Source: Hymenobacter nivis (lineage in GTDB: Bacteria; Bacteroidota; Bacteroidia; Cytophagales; Hymenobacteraceae). Taken from it: a stretch of 64,000 bases of DNA. Numbering within the stretch: the stretch's first letter is position 1; each line of letters opens with the position of its first letter. The stretch lies in the NCBI RefSeq assembly GCF_006439025.1, contig NZ_RCYZ01000001.1:186001-250000 (forward strand). The letters run 5' to 3'. Made by a program: the position numbers and the translations under genes. Positions 1 to 10,096 of this stretch are shown one piece after another. The notes under the pieces were generated by a model. That model searched no databases. It saw only the letters and a program-made list of their open reading frames with translations, and had not been told where the DNA came from.

Positions 1-2234
1 AAGGCAGCCGTGGGCACCGGCCAGCCGATGGCCGGGTTGGCGTTGGTGGTGATGACCTGGGCGTTTTTCAGCACTTTGTAGCTTTTGGCGCCGGCCACGG
101 GGGCCCAGCTCAGGCGGTTTTTGGCGTAAGTGACTTGCGGCGTTTCGGGCGAGAACTGGTTGGCCACGCGGTTGACGGGTGCGGCGGCCGGGGCCTGGCT
201 TTTGAGCACGATGCGCAGGGCATGGCGGCCGGTAAGGGCGGCGGGCACGGCCGCGTCGGGCAGCGGCTGGCCGTCGAGGGTAATCGCCTGGATTTCATTG
301 CCAAAGCCGCTCATTTCCACGTCCAGCACCGCGCCGCGGTAGCGGAAATTCGTGAGCTTGCGGGGGCCCTGGAAGGCCTGCGGCACGAAGGGGCGGAACA
401 CCAGCCGGTCGGTTTCGTAGTGCATGCCGAACAGCACTTTGTACACCAGCCCGAGGCTGCCCGACAGGCTCCAGAGCATGTTGGAAGAGTTGATTTGGGT
501 GCCGGCGAAGTCGCCGTTGCCGGCCACGAAGTTCTCTTTGTTGGTGAGGAATAGCGCCGCCGGGCGGTAGATGGCGGCCATACTCTCAGTGAGGGAGGCT
601 TCGTTGCCGGTTTGGGCGGCGGCCAGGGCCCAGAAGCTTTGCACAAAGGGCCACACGGCGTCGTTGTGGTAGGGCGGGATGCCGGGAATTTGGGGGTAGA
701 TGCACGGCACGCCGAACGGCACAGTGGGCGTGCGCTCCACCACCGTTTTGGCCCGCGCCGCGTCGGCCACGCCGAAGTACACGCTCAGGGCCTCGCCCAG
801 GGCCTCGGCGCGCGGCGACACGCTGCCGAACACGCGCCCGTAGCGGAACTGGCCGTAGTAACCGGCTTTTTCGAGCCACAGGTACTGGTTTACGCCGTGG
901 CGGATTTGGTTGGCCAGCCGCTCGTGGTCGGCGGCCACGTCGGCGTGGCCCAACTGGCGGGCCATGGCGGCCAGCACGGTGTTGGCCTGGGCGTGCACGG
1001 CGTTGGTGCCCAGGTTCTCGCTCTGGTAAATGTCCACCGGCTGCATCCAGCGCGGGTAGGTTTGCTCGCGCCAGTCCAGAAACGACGACTCGCCGCGCAC
1101 CAGGCCGGTTTCGGGGTTGTAGGCGTTCTGCACGTCGTCGGCAATGGACTGCTGCACAATGGGGTACACTCGACGCAGCCAGGCCTCGTCGCCGGTTACC
1201 TTGTAGATTTCCCAGGCGGCCACGGCCCATATCAGGCGGTCCGTGGAGCACGGGTAGGCGCCGCCCGTGCCCGTGTCCTGGATGATGCGGCCCTGGGGCG
1301 ACACCTTGCGCAGTAGGCTTTTCATGGCCGAGCGCGGCTGCAACGTGGCCTGCGCCAGGATGATGGAGTAGCTGATGTCGCGCGTCCACACGCCGGCCCA
1401 CTCCTTGCCGGTGCGGAAAGTGCTGTCGGGCTCCACGGCGCGGCGGGCCTCCTCCAGGGCCAGGTTGTAGAGGGCGTCGGCTAGCGGGTACTCGGACGAA
1501 TACTGCGGGAAGTCGTCGGTTTTAATGGTTTGGTGCCACTCCTGGGCGGTGGTTTTGGCGGCCTCGGGCGCGTTCAGCACCAGCGTGGTTTCGTAGATGC
1601 CGTCGCCGTCGGGGTCGTGCATTTCCAGCTCCGGCTTGTTCACCAAGTTGTCGAAGTCCCAGCTCAGCGGGGCCACGTCGCCGGCCACCAGCACGTGCTT
1701 CAGGTCCTGCTTGTAAATCTTTTCGCCTTTGAAGGTGGTGTAAAACCCGTCCTTCTGAAACGCCGCCAGCACGGGCCGCAAATCCAGCCGAATCTTCACC
1801 GGCGTGCCCGGGGCCAGCGTTGCGCCGTCGGGCGCGGCCGCGGCTTCGGGCCCCGGCTGGCCGAAGGTGATGACCGGCGTTTCCAGGGGCCCCGCGCCCG
1901 CCGCGCCGGGGCCCCGCAGGGCCACAAAATGGTGGTCTTGGCCCGATGGCAGCTCGTTGTCCTTGCCGTTGAGGCTGAACTTGAAGGCGATGCGCGGGCT
2001 CAGGGCGCGGGCCGGGCTGTGGTAATTGGACGTGAGGGCGGTGGCCGAGGCGGCCGTGGCCCGGTAGGGCCCCTGCACCACGGCGTCGCGCAGCAGGGTG
2101 TAGGCGTCGGAGTGCCACACCGCGCCGGGCGTGGCAGCCGGCGCGGTGCCGGCGGCAGTCAGGGGTTTTTGCGTTTGGCAGGCCATCACCAGCAAGTTGC
2201 CGGCCACGGCGGCCGGAAGCACCAGGTATTTCAT
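1..2234 (-). CDS. Six-hairpin (MGH1-like) glycosidase lipoprotein, partial
   Basis: This is the N-terminal 744 codons of a large protein whose C-terminus runs off the left edge. It starts at the ATG at 2234. A lipoprotein signal follows (MKYLVLPAAV..., lipobox LVMAC, Cys19), so it is probably anchored to a membrane. About 220 residues of beta-rich sequence lead into an (alpha/alpha)6-type region with GVWTRDISYS, TDRLIWAVAAWEIYK and NAVHAQANTVLAAM, the look of six-hairpin glycosidases annotated as MGH1-like. The substrate cannot be read from the sequence. It lies beyond the GH3 end of the xylan locus on the same strand, separated by two unrelated genes, so a role in the same pathway is only plausible. 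An alpha-L-rhamnosidase-like or debranching role is an alternative. Confidence 0.8.
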   Translation of the reverse strand, partial: MKYLVLPAAVAGNLLVMACQTQKPLTAAGTAPAATPGAVWHSDAYTLLRDAVVQGPYRATAASATALTSNYHSPARALSPRIAFKFSLNGKDNELPSGQDHHFVALRGPGAAGAGPLETPVITFGQPGPEAAAAPDGATLAPGTPVKIRLDLRPVLAAFQKDGFYTTFKGEKIYKQDLKHVLVAGDVAPLSWDFDNLVNKPELEMHDPDGDGIYETTLVLNAPEAAKTTAQEWHQTIKTDDFPQYSSEYPLADALYNLALEEARRAVEPDSTFRTGKEWAGVWTRDISYSIILAQATLQPRSAMKSLLRKVSPQGRIIQDTGTGGAYPCSTDRLIWAVAAWEIYKVTGDEAWLRRVYPIVQQSIADDVQNAYNPETGLVRGESSFLDWREQTYPRWMQPVDIYQSENLGTNAVHAQANTVLAAMARQLGHADVAADHERLANQIRHGVNQYLWLEKAGYYGQFRYGRVFGSVSPRAEALGEALSVYFGVADAARAKTVVERTPTVPFGVPCIYPQIPGIPPYHNDAVWPFVQSFWALAAAQTGNEASLTESMAAIYRPAALFLTNKENFVAGNGDFAGTQINSSNMLWSLSGSLGLVYKVLFGMHYETDRLVFRPFVPQAFQGPRKLTNFRYRGAVLDVEMSGFGNEIQAITLDGQPLPDAAVPAALTGRHALRIVLKSQAPAAAPVNRVANQFSPETPQVTYAKNRLSWAPVAGAKSYKVLKNAQVITTNANPAIGWPVPTAA

Positions 2235-2409
2235 GGCCGCAAAGAAAACCCAAACCCCGGGGCCCCGGGCCGAGCGCACCGGTTTGGCACGGTATTGTAG
2301 CAATAGTACTTCGATAGGCAATATTTTTTCCCGCCGCGCAGTTTAGGGGGCGGGCTTGGTATTGGCCTCACGCGCTTTTCGTTCTCCTCTTAATCCCCCC
2401 TCCCGCCCC
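2235..2409. promoter_or_regulatory. Divergent intergenic region with TTCGATAGG element
   Basis: This 175-base region separates two divergent genes and must hold promoters for both. It contains TTCGATAGG at 2310-2318 followed by an A/T run. The same 9-mer followed by an A/T run occurs at 61391-61399 in the LacI/uxuA intergenic region. No clear -33/-7 Bacteroidota promoter was identified. Confidence 0.3.
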
Positions 2410-2643
2410 ATGCCCCGTTTTCTGCTGTTGCTCTTTTGCGCGTCGTGCGCCTGGCTGGTTGCCCCCGATGCGTCGGCCGCACCCCTGCGCCACCGCTTCC
2501 CCACCCCCGGCAACCACCGCCCGGTGTACACCTACTACCACGGCGGGGGCAGCCCCCACCGCAAATTCAGCCTCTTTGGCCACCGCTCGGGCACCCACAA
2601 GGTGAAACCCCACCGCCCGAGCCGCCACCGCGGCACGCGCTAG
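2410..2643 (+). CDS. Small His/Arg-rich secreted protein
   Basis: This 77-residue protein starts at the ATG at 2410; an upstream in-frame start at 2356 would bury the signal peptide. Residues 1-23 form a clear signal peptide (hydrophobic FLLLLFCASCAWLV, then DASAA). The mature part of about 54 residues is strongly basic, with eight histidines, many arginines, a short Gly patch and no acidic residues after the signal region. It is followed within 30 bases by a strong hairpin terminator, which supports it as a real transcription unit. The family is not recognised; metal, nucleic-acid or polyanion binding is possible but unproven. It is the only plus-strand gene in the left 61 kb. Confidence 0.6.
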   Translation: MPRFLLLLFCASCAWLVAPDASAAPLRHRFPTPGNHRPVYTYYHGGGSPHRKFSLFGHRSGTHKVKPHRPSRHRGTR

Positions 2644-2670
2644 GGCCCCGGCCACCCATCCCCCACACAC

Positions 2671-2702
2671 AAAAAATCCCCGCCGGTTGGCGGGGATTTT
2701 TT
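2671..2702. terminator. Bidirectional intrinsic terminator
   Basis: A perfect 14-bp stem (AAAAAATCCCCGCC, 2671-2684) pairs with 2689-2702 across a GGTT loop, with A/T runs on both outer sides. It lies between two convergent genes (plus-strand stop at 2643, minus-strand stop at 2721), so it can end transcription from both. Confidence 0.9.
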
Positions 2703-2720
2703 TGTTGGAAGACCGGCCGT

Positions 2721-3572
2721 TTAGCGCAGCGTAATCATCTTCGTCCAGGCCCCTACCGTCACGCTGGCGGAGTTGTCGCAGGCCTGCGTGCCGCTGGGGT
2801 CGTAGTCGAGCACGAGGGTACTACCCTTGTCGTTGGCCAGCGTCACGGTGCCGGCCACGTAGTACTTGTAGCAGTCGCCGCGCTTGACGAGGGGCTTGGT
2901 GATGGTGGCCGTGTAGCTAACGCCCCGGCGGTTGGTACCCGCCGCCTGGCCGGTTACGCTGTACACGTCGTCGGCTACCTGGGGCGTGCCGTAGCCGGCG
3001 GTGCGGGTGTAGGTGCGCTGGGCCGTCCAGGTGCAGGTGCCGCCGTTGTTGGCGTAAATGATGCTGCCGTTGGCCACGGCCACCGAAAACGAGCCGTTGC
3101 CCAGGTCGGTGAAAGTGCGCGTGGCCGTGTGCTGGTTGTCGTTCACGAAGTAACCCTCGCGGGTAACGACGGCCCCCGAATGGCGCGCGAGGTTGGCCCC
3201 GGTGAAGCGCACCACAATCTGGCCGCGGCGGTAGCGCCCGTCGGGGCACAGGCAGTTGGTGGCCCCAAAATCGATGGTGAGCGTGCGGGTGGCGGCCACG
3301 TAGGTGCGGGTGCCGCAGGTACCGTACACCCGCGCCAACTCAGCGGCACCGGCCACGGCGGGCGAGCTGTTCTGGGTTTCGTCCTGGGGCGCGGCGGCCG
3401 TCATGATGTCGCCGCTCAGCGCGGTTTCGCTTTCGGTGGTGCTGTTGTCCTCGGCGGTCGTCACGTCCTGGTCGGGCGTCACCACGTCGGTTTGGCGCTT
3501 GCAGCCCGAGGCGAATAACAGGCCGCTGGCCAAGCTGGCCAGCACAAGGGAACGGGCAGAAATAAGGGGCAT
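2721..3572 (-). CDS. Hypothetical lipoprotein, 283 aa
   Basis: The signal MPLISARSLVLASLAS ends in a lipobox-like LFASGC with Cys24, so a periplasmic or surface lipoprotein is likely. Residues 28-75 are an acidic, Ser/Thr/Asp-rich low-complexity linker. Residues 80-283 are beta-rich with six cysteines (YGTCGTR, NCLCPD, GTCTW, RGDCYK, QACDN) that could form disulfides. No enzyme motif is visible and the family is not recognised. It has its own upstream region and is probably monocistronic. Nothing links it to polysaccharide use apart from position. Confidence 0.75.
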   Translation of the reverse strand: MPLISARSLVLASLASGLLFASGCKRQTDVVTPDQDVTTAEDNSTTESETALSGDIMTAAAPQDETQNSSPAVAGAAELARVYGTCGTRTYVAATRTLTIDFGATNCLCPDGRYRRGQIVVRFTGANLARHSGAVVTREGYFVNDNQHTATRTFTDLGNGSFSVAVANGSIIYANNGGTCTWTAQRTYTRTAGYGTPQVADDVYSVTGQAAGTNRRGVSYTATITKPLVKRGDCYKYYVAGTVTLANDKGSTLVLDYDPSGTQACDNSASVTVGAWTKMITLR

Positions 3573-3775
3573 GGGCTTAAAGAATAGAAGGTGAAGCAGG
3601 AAATAATTTGGCAGTTGGAGGAGCTTGGCAGATGCAAGTTTAACCCCATTACCAAAAGATTTTATCTCTCCTAAATTCTTCTATTATAAGTAGTTTAGAT
3701 GCCATAATACCGCGCCTTTCTCGCGCCGACCCTGCGAATCTATTGGGCAGCTAGGGGTCCCAGCCGCAGGGCCCA

Positions 3776-3804
3776 GGGCCCCCGCGCCGAGCAGCCGGGG
3801 GCCC
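3776..3804 (-). terminator. GC-rich hairpin after GH3 (possible terminator)
   Basis: The perfect 9-bp arms GGGCCCCCG (3776-3784) and CGGGGGCCC (3796-3804) lie 11 bases beyond the GH3 stop, at the end of the long minus-strand gene series. No U-tract follows, so this could be a transcript-end stabiliser or Rho-linked structure rather than an intrinsic terminator. The rest of the 3573-3815 gap is A/T-rich and should carry the promoter of the lipoprotein gene. Confidence 0.4.
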
Positions 3805-3815
3805 CGGGCCGCGCG

Positions 3816-6476
3816 TTATTTCTGATCAATGGCCACGGGCGCGCCGGCCAGCAGCACGCTGGCCTGCTGCACGCGGCCGGCCTGCACGGCCGCCGCCAGC
3901 GGCTGCCCGCCGCCCACGAACACCTGCACGCGGCCGGGCGCTTCTACCCGGTGGGCCTGCGCATCGAGGCGCGAGAGTTGGCGCGGCGTCAGCGTGAACT
4001 GCACCGTTTGCTGCTGGCCGGCGGCCAGGCTCACGCGCCGGAAGCCCTCCAAGGCGTGGCGGGCCACCCGGCCGGTGGCGCCGGGGTGGCGCACGTAGAG
4101 CTGCACCACCTCGTCGCCGGCCCGGGCGCCGGTGTTCTGCACCTGCACGCTCACGCGGAGCGGCTGGCCAGTTACGGGTTTCGACAGCAGTTTTAAGTTA
4201 CTGTATTTGAACGTGGTGTAGCTCAGGCCGTGGCCGAACGGGTACAGCGGCTCGCCGGTGAAGTAGCGGTAGGTGCGCCCGGCCATGCTGTAGTCGTCGA
4301 AGGCCGGCAGCTGGGTTTCCGACTTGTAGAACGTGACCGGCAGGCGGCCGGCGGGGTTGTAGTCGCCGAAGAGCACGTCGGCCAAGGCCGTACCGGCGGC
4401 CTGCCCGCCGTACCAGGCGTTGAGGATGGCCGGCAGGTGGGCGGCCTCCCAGGGCGTGGCCAGGGCGCTGCCCGTCATCAGGGCCAGCACCACAGGCTTG
4501 CCGGAGCTGTGCAGCACCTTCAGCAGGTCGGTTTGCACCTGCGGCAGGCCGATGGTGGTGCGGTCGCCGCCGCTGAAGCCGGGCACTTTCACGTTCATCT
4601 CCTCGCCTTCGAGCTTGGGCGAAATGCCACCCACGAACACGATGGCGTCGGCGTCTTTCACCCGCGCCAGGATGTTGGCCGCGTTCATGGTTACCACCTT
4701 TGCCCCGGTAAACTTGAGGATGGTGCGGCGGTCGGTTTGCAGGTATTCTAGCTTGATGCGCAGCGGCTTACCGGCCGTGACGCCCAGCAGGTGCTCCTTG
4801 GTGGAGAAGCCGCGCTCGGCCCAGGCGTCAATCACCAGCTTGTCGTCCACAAACAGCCGGTAGCCATCATCGCCCGAGATTTGCAGGGCCAGGTCCTCGG
4901 TTTTGGCGGGCGTGAAGGTGGCCAGGTAACGGGCCGAAAAGTTCTCGGCCGGCAGGCCGGGGGCCACTTCCATTTTCACGTTGGCCAGGTAGCGGTCGAG
5001 GCCGGCTTCCTGGCGGGTGGCCACGGCGGGGCCCTCCAGGCCAATGCCCTTAAAATACTCGGCCCGGAAGCCCGGCTTGCCGTCGTAGCTCAGTTGCTGG
5101 TTGAGGTCCAGGGGCTCGTACACCGTGTTGCTGGCGTAGTCAACCCCTTGCATGTAAACCACTTCAGTGCCCGCCCCCACCTTGGCCCGGATGCCGGCAA
5201 GCGGCGTGACGAGGGTGGTGGGGAAACCGTTGTAGTTGCCCAGCTGCACGCTTTCGTTGTCGGCGTTGGGGCCCATCACCACAATCTTCTTCAGGTTTTT
5301 GCGCAGCGGCAGGGTGTTCTTTTCATTCTTGAGCAGCACCATCGACTCGCGGGCCATCTTAAGGGCGTGGGCTTGGTGCGGGGCGCTTTCCACCACGCTC
5401 ATCGGAATGCGGGCGTACTTCACGCGCTCCACGGGGTCGAACATGCCCAGCTGAAACCGGATTTTGTAGAGCCGCTTCACCGACACGTCGAGCTGCTGCT
5501 CGGTGATGAGCTTTTTCTGCACCGCCTCCAGAAGTGAACTATAGGTGCCTGGCTGACCACCGCACTCAATGTCAGTGCCGTGCATCACAGCATTGGCGGC
5601 GGCGGTAGCCGCGTCGGGGTCGGTTTTATGATGCTGCCAGAAGTCGTCGATGCCGCCGCAGTCGGAGGTAACGTAGCCCTTGAAATTCCATTTCTTGTAT
5701 AAGATGTTGGTCATCAAGATGTCGCTGCCGCAGCAGGGCTGGCCGGCGTAGGCGTTGTAGGCGCACATCACGCCGGCCACCTTGGCATCCACAATCAAGT
5801 CGCGGAAAGCGGGCAAATACGTGTCCCACAGGTCGTAATCGCTGATTTGGGCGTTGTACTCGTGGCGCGACGATTCGGGGCCGCTGTGCACGGCGAAGTG
5901 CTTGGCGCAGGCCGTGATTTTGAGGTACTTGGGGTCGTCGCCCTGGAAGCCGTGCACCAGCGCCGAGCCCAGCTGCCCGGTCAGGTAGGGGTCTTCGCCG
6001 TAGGTTTCCTGGCCCCTCCCCCACCGCGGGTCGCGGAAGATGTTGATGTTGGGCGTCCAGAAGGTAAGACCTTGGTAGATACCGCGTTCACCGCGCCGCA
6101 CGTACTCCTGGTGCACCGCCCGTGCCTCGTCCGAGGTCATGGTGGCCATGGCCAGCATGGCGTCCTTATCAAAGGTGGCGGCCATGCCGATGGCCTGTGG
6201 GAACACCGTGGTTTTCAAGCCGGTGCGGGCCACGCCGTGCAGGGCCTCGTTCCACCAGTTGTAGGCCGGAATGCCCAGCCGGTCGATGGCCGGCGAGGCG
6301 TTGAGCATCTGCGACACCTTTTCGGGCAGCGTGAGGCGGCCCACCAGGTCATCCACGCGCTGGTCGAGGGGCAGGTCAGGGTTCTGAAACGGGAAGTCGG
6401 CGGCCGGGGCGGCGGGCGGCGACTGGGCCCCGCTGGCAAGCAGCAGCAGGCCCAATAAGGTGGTAACTAGCTTCAT
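3816..6476 (-). CDS. GH3 beta-xylosidase/beta-glucosidase with PA14 domain
   Basis: An 886-residue secreted glycoside hydrolase family 3 enzyme with a signal peptide at residues 1-19. The N-terminal TIM-barrel carries KHFAVHSGPESSRHEYNA (Lys192-His193) and the nucleophile Asp272 in GYVTSDCGGIDDF. A PA14-type insert spans about 473-597 (FRAEYFKG... to FTGAKV), followed by the C-terminal half with YPFGHGLSYTTF and a fibronectin-like end. The SDC motif and the xylan setting favour exo-beta-xylosidase activity on xylo-oligosaccharides, in the periplasm; beta-glucosidase is the alternative. It is the last gene of the run, 125 bases after the CE1 esterase. Its leader just before the ATG is C/T-rich without a Shine-Dalgarno sequence. 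Confidence 0.93.
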   Translation of the reverse strand: MKLVTTLLGLLLLASGAQSPPAAPAADFPFQNPDLPLDQRVDDLVGRLTLPEKVSQMLNASPAIDRLGIPAYNWWNEALHGVARTGLKTTVFPQAIGMAATFDKDAMLAMATMTSDEARAVHQEYVRRGERGIYQGLTFWTPNINIFRDPRWGRGQETYGEDPYLTGQLGSALVHGFQGDDPKYLKITACAKHFAVHSGPESSRHEYNAQISDYDLWDTYLPAFRDLIVDAKVAGVMCAYNAYAGQPCCGSDILMTNILYKKWNFKGYVTSDCGGIDDFWQHHKTDPDAATAAANAVMHGTDIECGGQPGTYSSLLEAVQKKLITEQQLDVSVKRLYKIRFQLGMFDPVERVKYARIPMSVVESAPHQAHALKMARESMVLLKNEKNTLPLRKNLKKIVVMGPNADNESVQLGNYNGFPTTLVTPLAGIRAKVGAGTEVVYMQGVDYASNTVYEPLDLNQQLSYDGKPGFRAEYFKGIGLEGPAVATRQEAGLDRYLANVKMEVAPGLPAENFSARYLATFTPAKTEDLALQISGDDGYRLFVDDKLVIDAWAERGFSTKEHLLGVTAGKPLRIKLEYLQTDRRTILKFTGAKVVTMNAANILARVKDADAIVFVGGISPKLEGEEMNVKVPGFSGGDRTTIGLPQVQTDLLKVLHSSGKPVVLALMTGSALATPWEAAHLPAILNAWYGGQAAGTALADVLFGDYNPAGRLPVTFYKSETQLPAFDDYSMAGRTYRYFTGEPLYPFGHGLSYTTFKYSNLKLLSKPVTGQPLRVSVQVQNTGARAGDEVVQLYVRHPGATGRVARHALEGFRRVSLAAGQQQTVQFTLTPRQLSRLDAQAHRVEAPGRVQVFVGGGQPLAAAVQAGRVQQASVLLAGAPVAIDQK

Positions 6477-6601
6477 GGAATAGGAAGGAACAGGAATTAT
6501 TTGGTGAAATTAGCGGGCTAAGCGGGCCGGCTGGGGCCCCAAGGCTAATGCGCCTGCCGTGAGGCAAACGCCAGCACGGCGCGCCCGCGCCCAGTCGCAG
6601 G

Positions 6602-8569
<1,968 letters not shown>

Positions 8570-8611
8570 TCAGGCGGTCACGCTCGCCGGGGGCACCTCC
8601 CCCCTAGCCCC

Positions 8612-9955
8612 TCACTCAAAGCGCACCCAGTCGATGGCCACGGGCGTAGTGGTTTTGGGTGCCACATACAGCCCGTGCGTGCCAGCCCGAAAGGCCGACA
8701 GCGGCGCTTTCACCTCCTGCCACTGGCCGCCCTTGGGCACGGTCACCAGCGCCAGCACGGGGCCGGTGGGGCCGTCGGCGCGCAGCTGCACGGTGGCCCC
8801 GGCGGCGGCTTGCACGCGCAGCGTCACCGTTTTAAGCGCTTTTTTGCCAAAGGCTACGCCGTTGTATTGCACCCAGCCCAGGCTGCTGGCAAAGTCGGTT
8901 TTCCAGCCCTGGAAGGTGTTCGCCGTATCCAGAAAGGCAATGGACGCACCCGTGCTGCTGAGGCGGCTGTAGCGGTCGAGCTGGATTTTCTGCCGGGCAT
9001 CGGTCAGGCCCGCGCCGCGCAGGGTGGGCATCACTTTGCGGATGTTCCCATTGGGCTCAAAAAACAGGCTATCGAGGCGAATGGAGCGGGCTTTATCGAA
9101 GTTGGGCGACAAGTCGTTGTGGTGGTAAAACAGGTACCACTGGTTCTGGAAATTGATGATGGAATGGTGGTTGGTCCAGCAGCCCGTAAACTCATCCATA
9201 ATCACCCCTTGCACCTTGAACGGCCCCAGCGGACTGGTGCCGGTGGCGTATTCGAGGCGCTCAATTTTGTTCTCCACGTGCGGGTAGGTGAGGTAGTAGG
9301 TACCGTTGCGCTCCAGCATGTAGGGGCCCTCCTTCAAGCCTTTGGTAGGCAGCTCGCCCAGCGTGATGGGCTCGGAGGCCAGCTCCAGCATGTTCTCCTT
9401 CAGCTTGGCCCCGTAGATGTTGCCCTGCGACCAATACAAATAGGCCTGCCCGTCCTTGTCGATGAACACGTTGGGGTCGATGCCGCGCACGCCCTTGATG
9501 GGCAGCAGCTGCGGCACGAAGGGCCCCGTGGGCTTATCAGCCACGGCCACTCCCACCGTAAAGCCCTTGCTGACAGTGGTATCCTTGGGCGTTGTCGGGA
9601 AGTAGAAGTAGTACTTGCCATTGCGAAAAACGCAGTCGGGGGCCCACATGCTGTAGCTGTCGGGCTTCACCCAGGGCACCTTGTTCTGGGTCACAATCAC
9701 GCCGTGGTCGGTCCAGTCGGTGAGGTTGGCGGACGAAAACACGTGGTAGTCCTCCATGCAAAACCAGCCGAGCCGCCCGCGCTCCTTGGTGGCCAGAATA
9801 TCGTGCGACGGGTACACGTACACTCGTCCATTAAAGACCCGCGCCGATGGGTCGGCCGAGAATTGATTGGTAATTAAGGGGTTTTGAGCCCCGGCGGTGC
9901 CGCCTGTTAGCACCACCAGCAGGATTAGAAAGTAAGTCAGTTTGCGAAGCAGCAT
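8612..9955 (-). CDS. GH43 enzyme with C-terminal CBM6-like domain
   Basis: A 447-residue secreted protein (signal 1-23, cleavage near AGAQ). The five-bladed propeller carries the GH43 triad: base Asp35 (SADPSARV), pKa modulator Asp160 (RGIDPNVFID) and acid Glu209 (LKEGPYML). Residues from about 325 form a jelly-roll of the CBM6 type ending AIDWVRFE. This architecture is typical of xylosidases and arabinofuranosidases acting on arabinoxylan side chains; the exact specificity is not readable. It is 81 bases upstream of the CE1 esterase on the same strand. The leader before the ATG is nearly identical to that of GH3 (CTTCCTATTCC just before the start). Confidence 0.9.
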   Translation of the reverse strand: MLLRKLTYFLILLVVLTGGTAGAQNPLITNQFSADPSARVFNGRVYVYPSHDILATKERGRLGWFCMEDYHVFSSANLTDWTDHGVIVTQNKVPWVKPDSYSMWAPDCVFRNGKYYFYFPTTPKDTTVSKGFTVGVAVADKPTGPFVPQLLPIKGVRGIDPNVFIDKDGQAYLYWSQGNIYGAKLKENMLELASEPITLGELPTKGLKEGPYMLERNGTYYLTYPHVENKIERLEYATGTSPLGPFKVQGVIMDEFTGCWTNHHSIINFQNQWYLFYHHNDLSPNFDKARSIRLDSLFFEPNGNIRKVMPTLRGAGLTDARQKIQLDRYSRLSSTGASIAFLDTANTFQGWKTDFASSLGWVQYNGVAFGKKALKTVTLRVQAAAGATVQLRADGPTGPVLALVTVPKGGQWQEVKAPLSAFRAGTHGLYVAPKTTTPVAIDWVRFE

Positions 9956-10010
9956 GGGAATAGGAAGGAGAAATAAGTAATTCAGTAAGACAAGGCTGGG
10001 CTAAAAAAAC

Positions 10011-10054
10011 GGTTATGCTGAGCGCAGCGCAGCGGAGTCGAAGCATGACCGTCC
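10011..10054. repeat. REP-like dispersed element
   Basis: The sequence GGTTATGCT GAGCGCAGCG...AGTCGA AGCATGACC forms an imperfect hairpin: arms 10011-10019 and 10042-10050 match with one G:T-type mismatch. The motif ATGCTGAGCGCAG...TCGAAGCAT is one I recognise as scattered through Hymenobacter-type genomes. It sits in the gap between two GH43 genes. A copy count in the full genome is needed to prove repetition; no second copy was seen in this window. Confidence 0.5.
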
Positions 10055-10096
10055 TTTTTGGTGTAACAGGATAGCCTTTGGGGGCCCCAGCCGCCC

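Noticed and set aside
1522..2253. Minus-strand frame of 243 codons near the left edge
   Set aside because: It is Arg/Gly/Ala-rich without family features; another minus-strand frame from 2234 gives the lipoprotein glycosidase with recognisable motifs.
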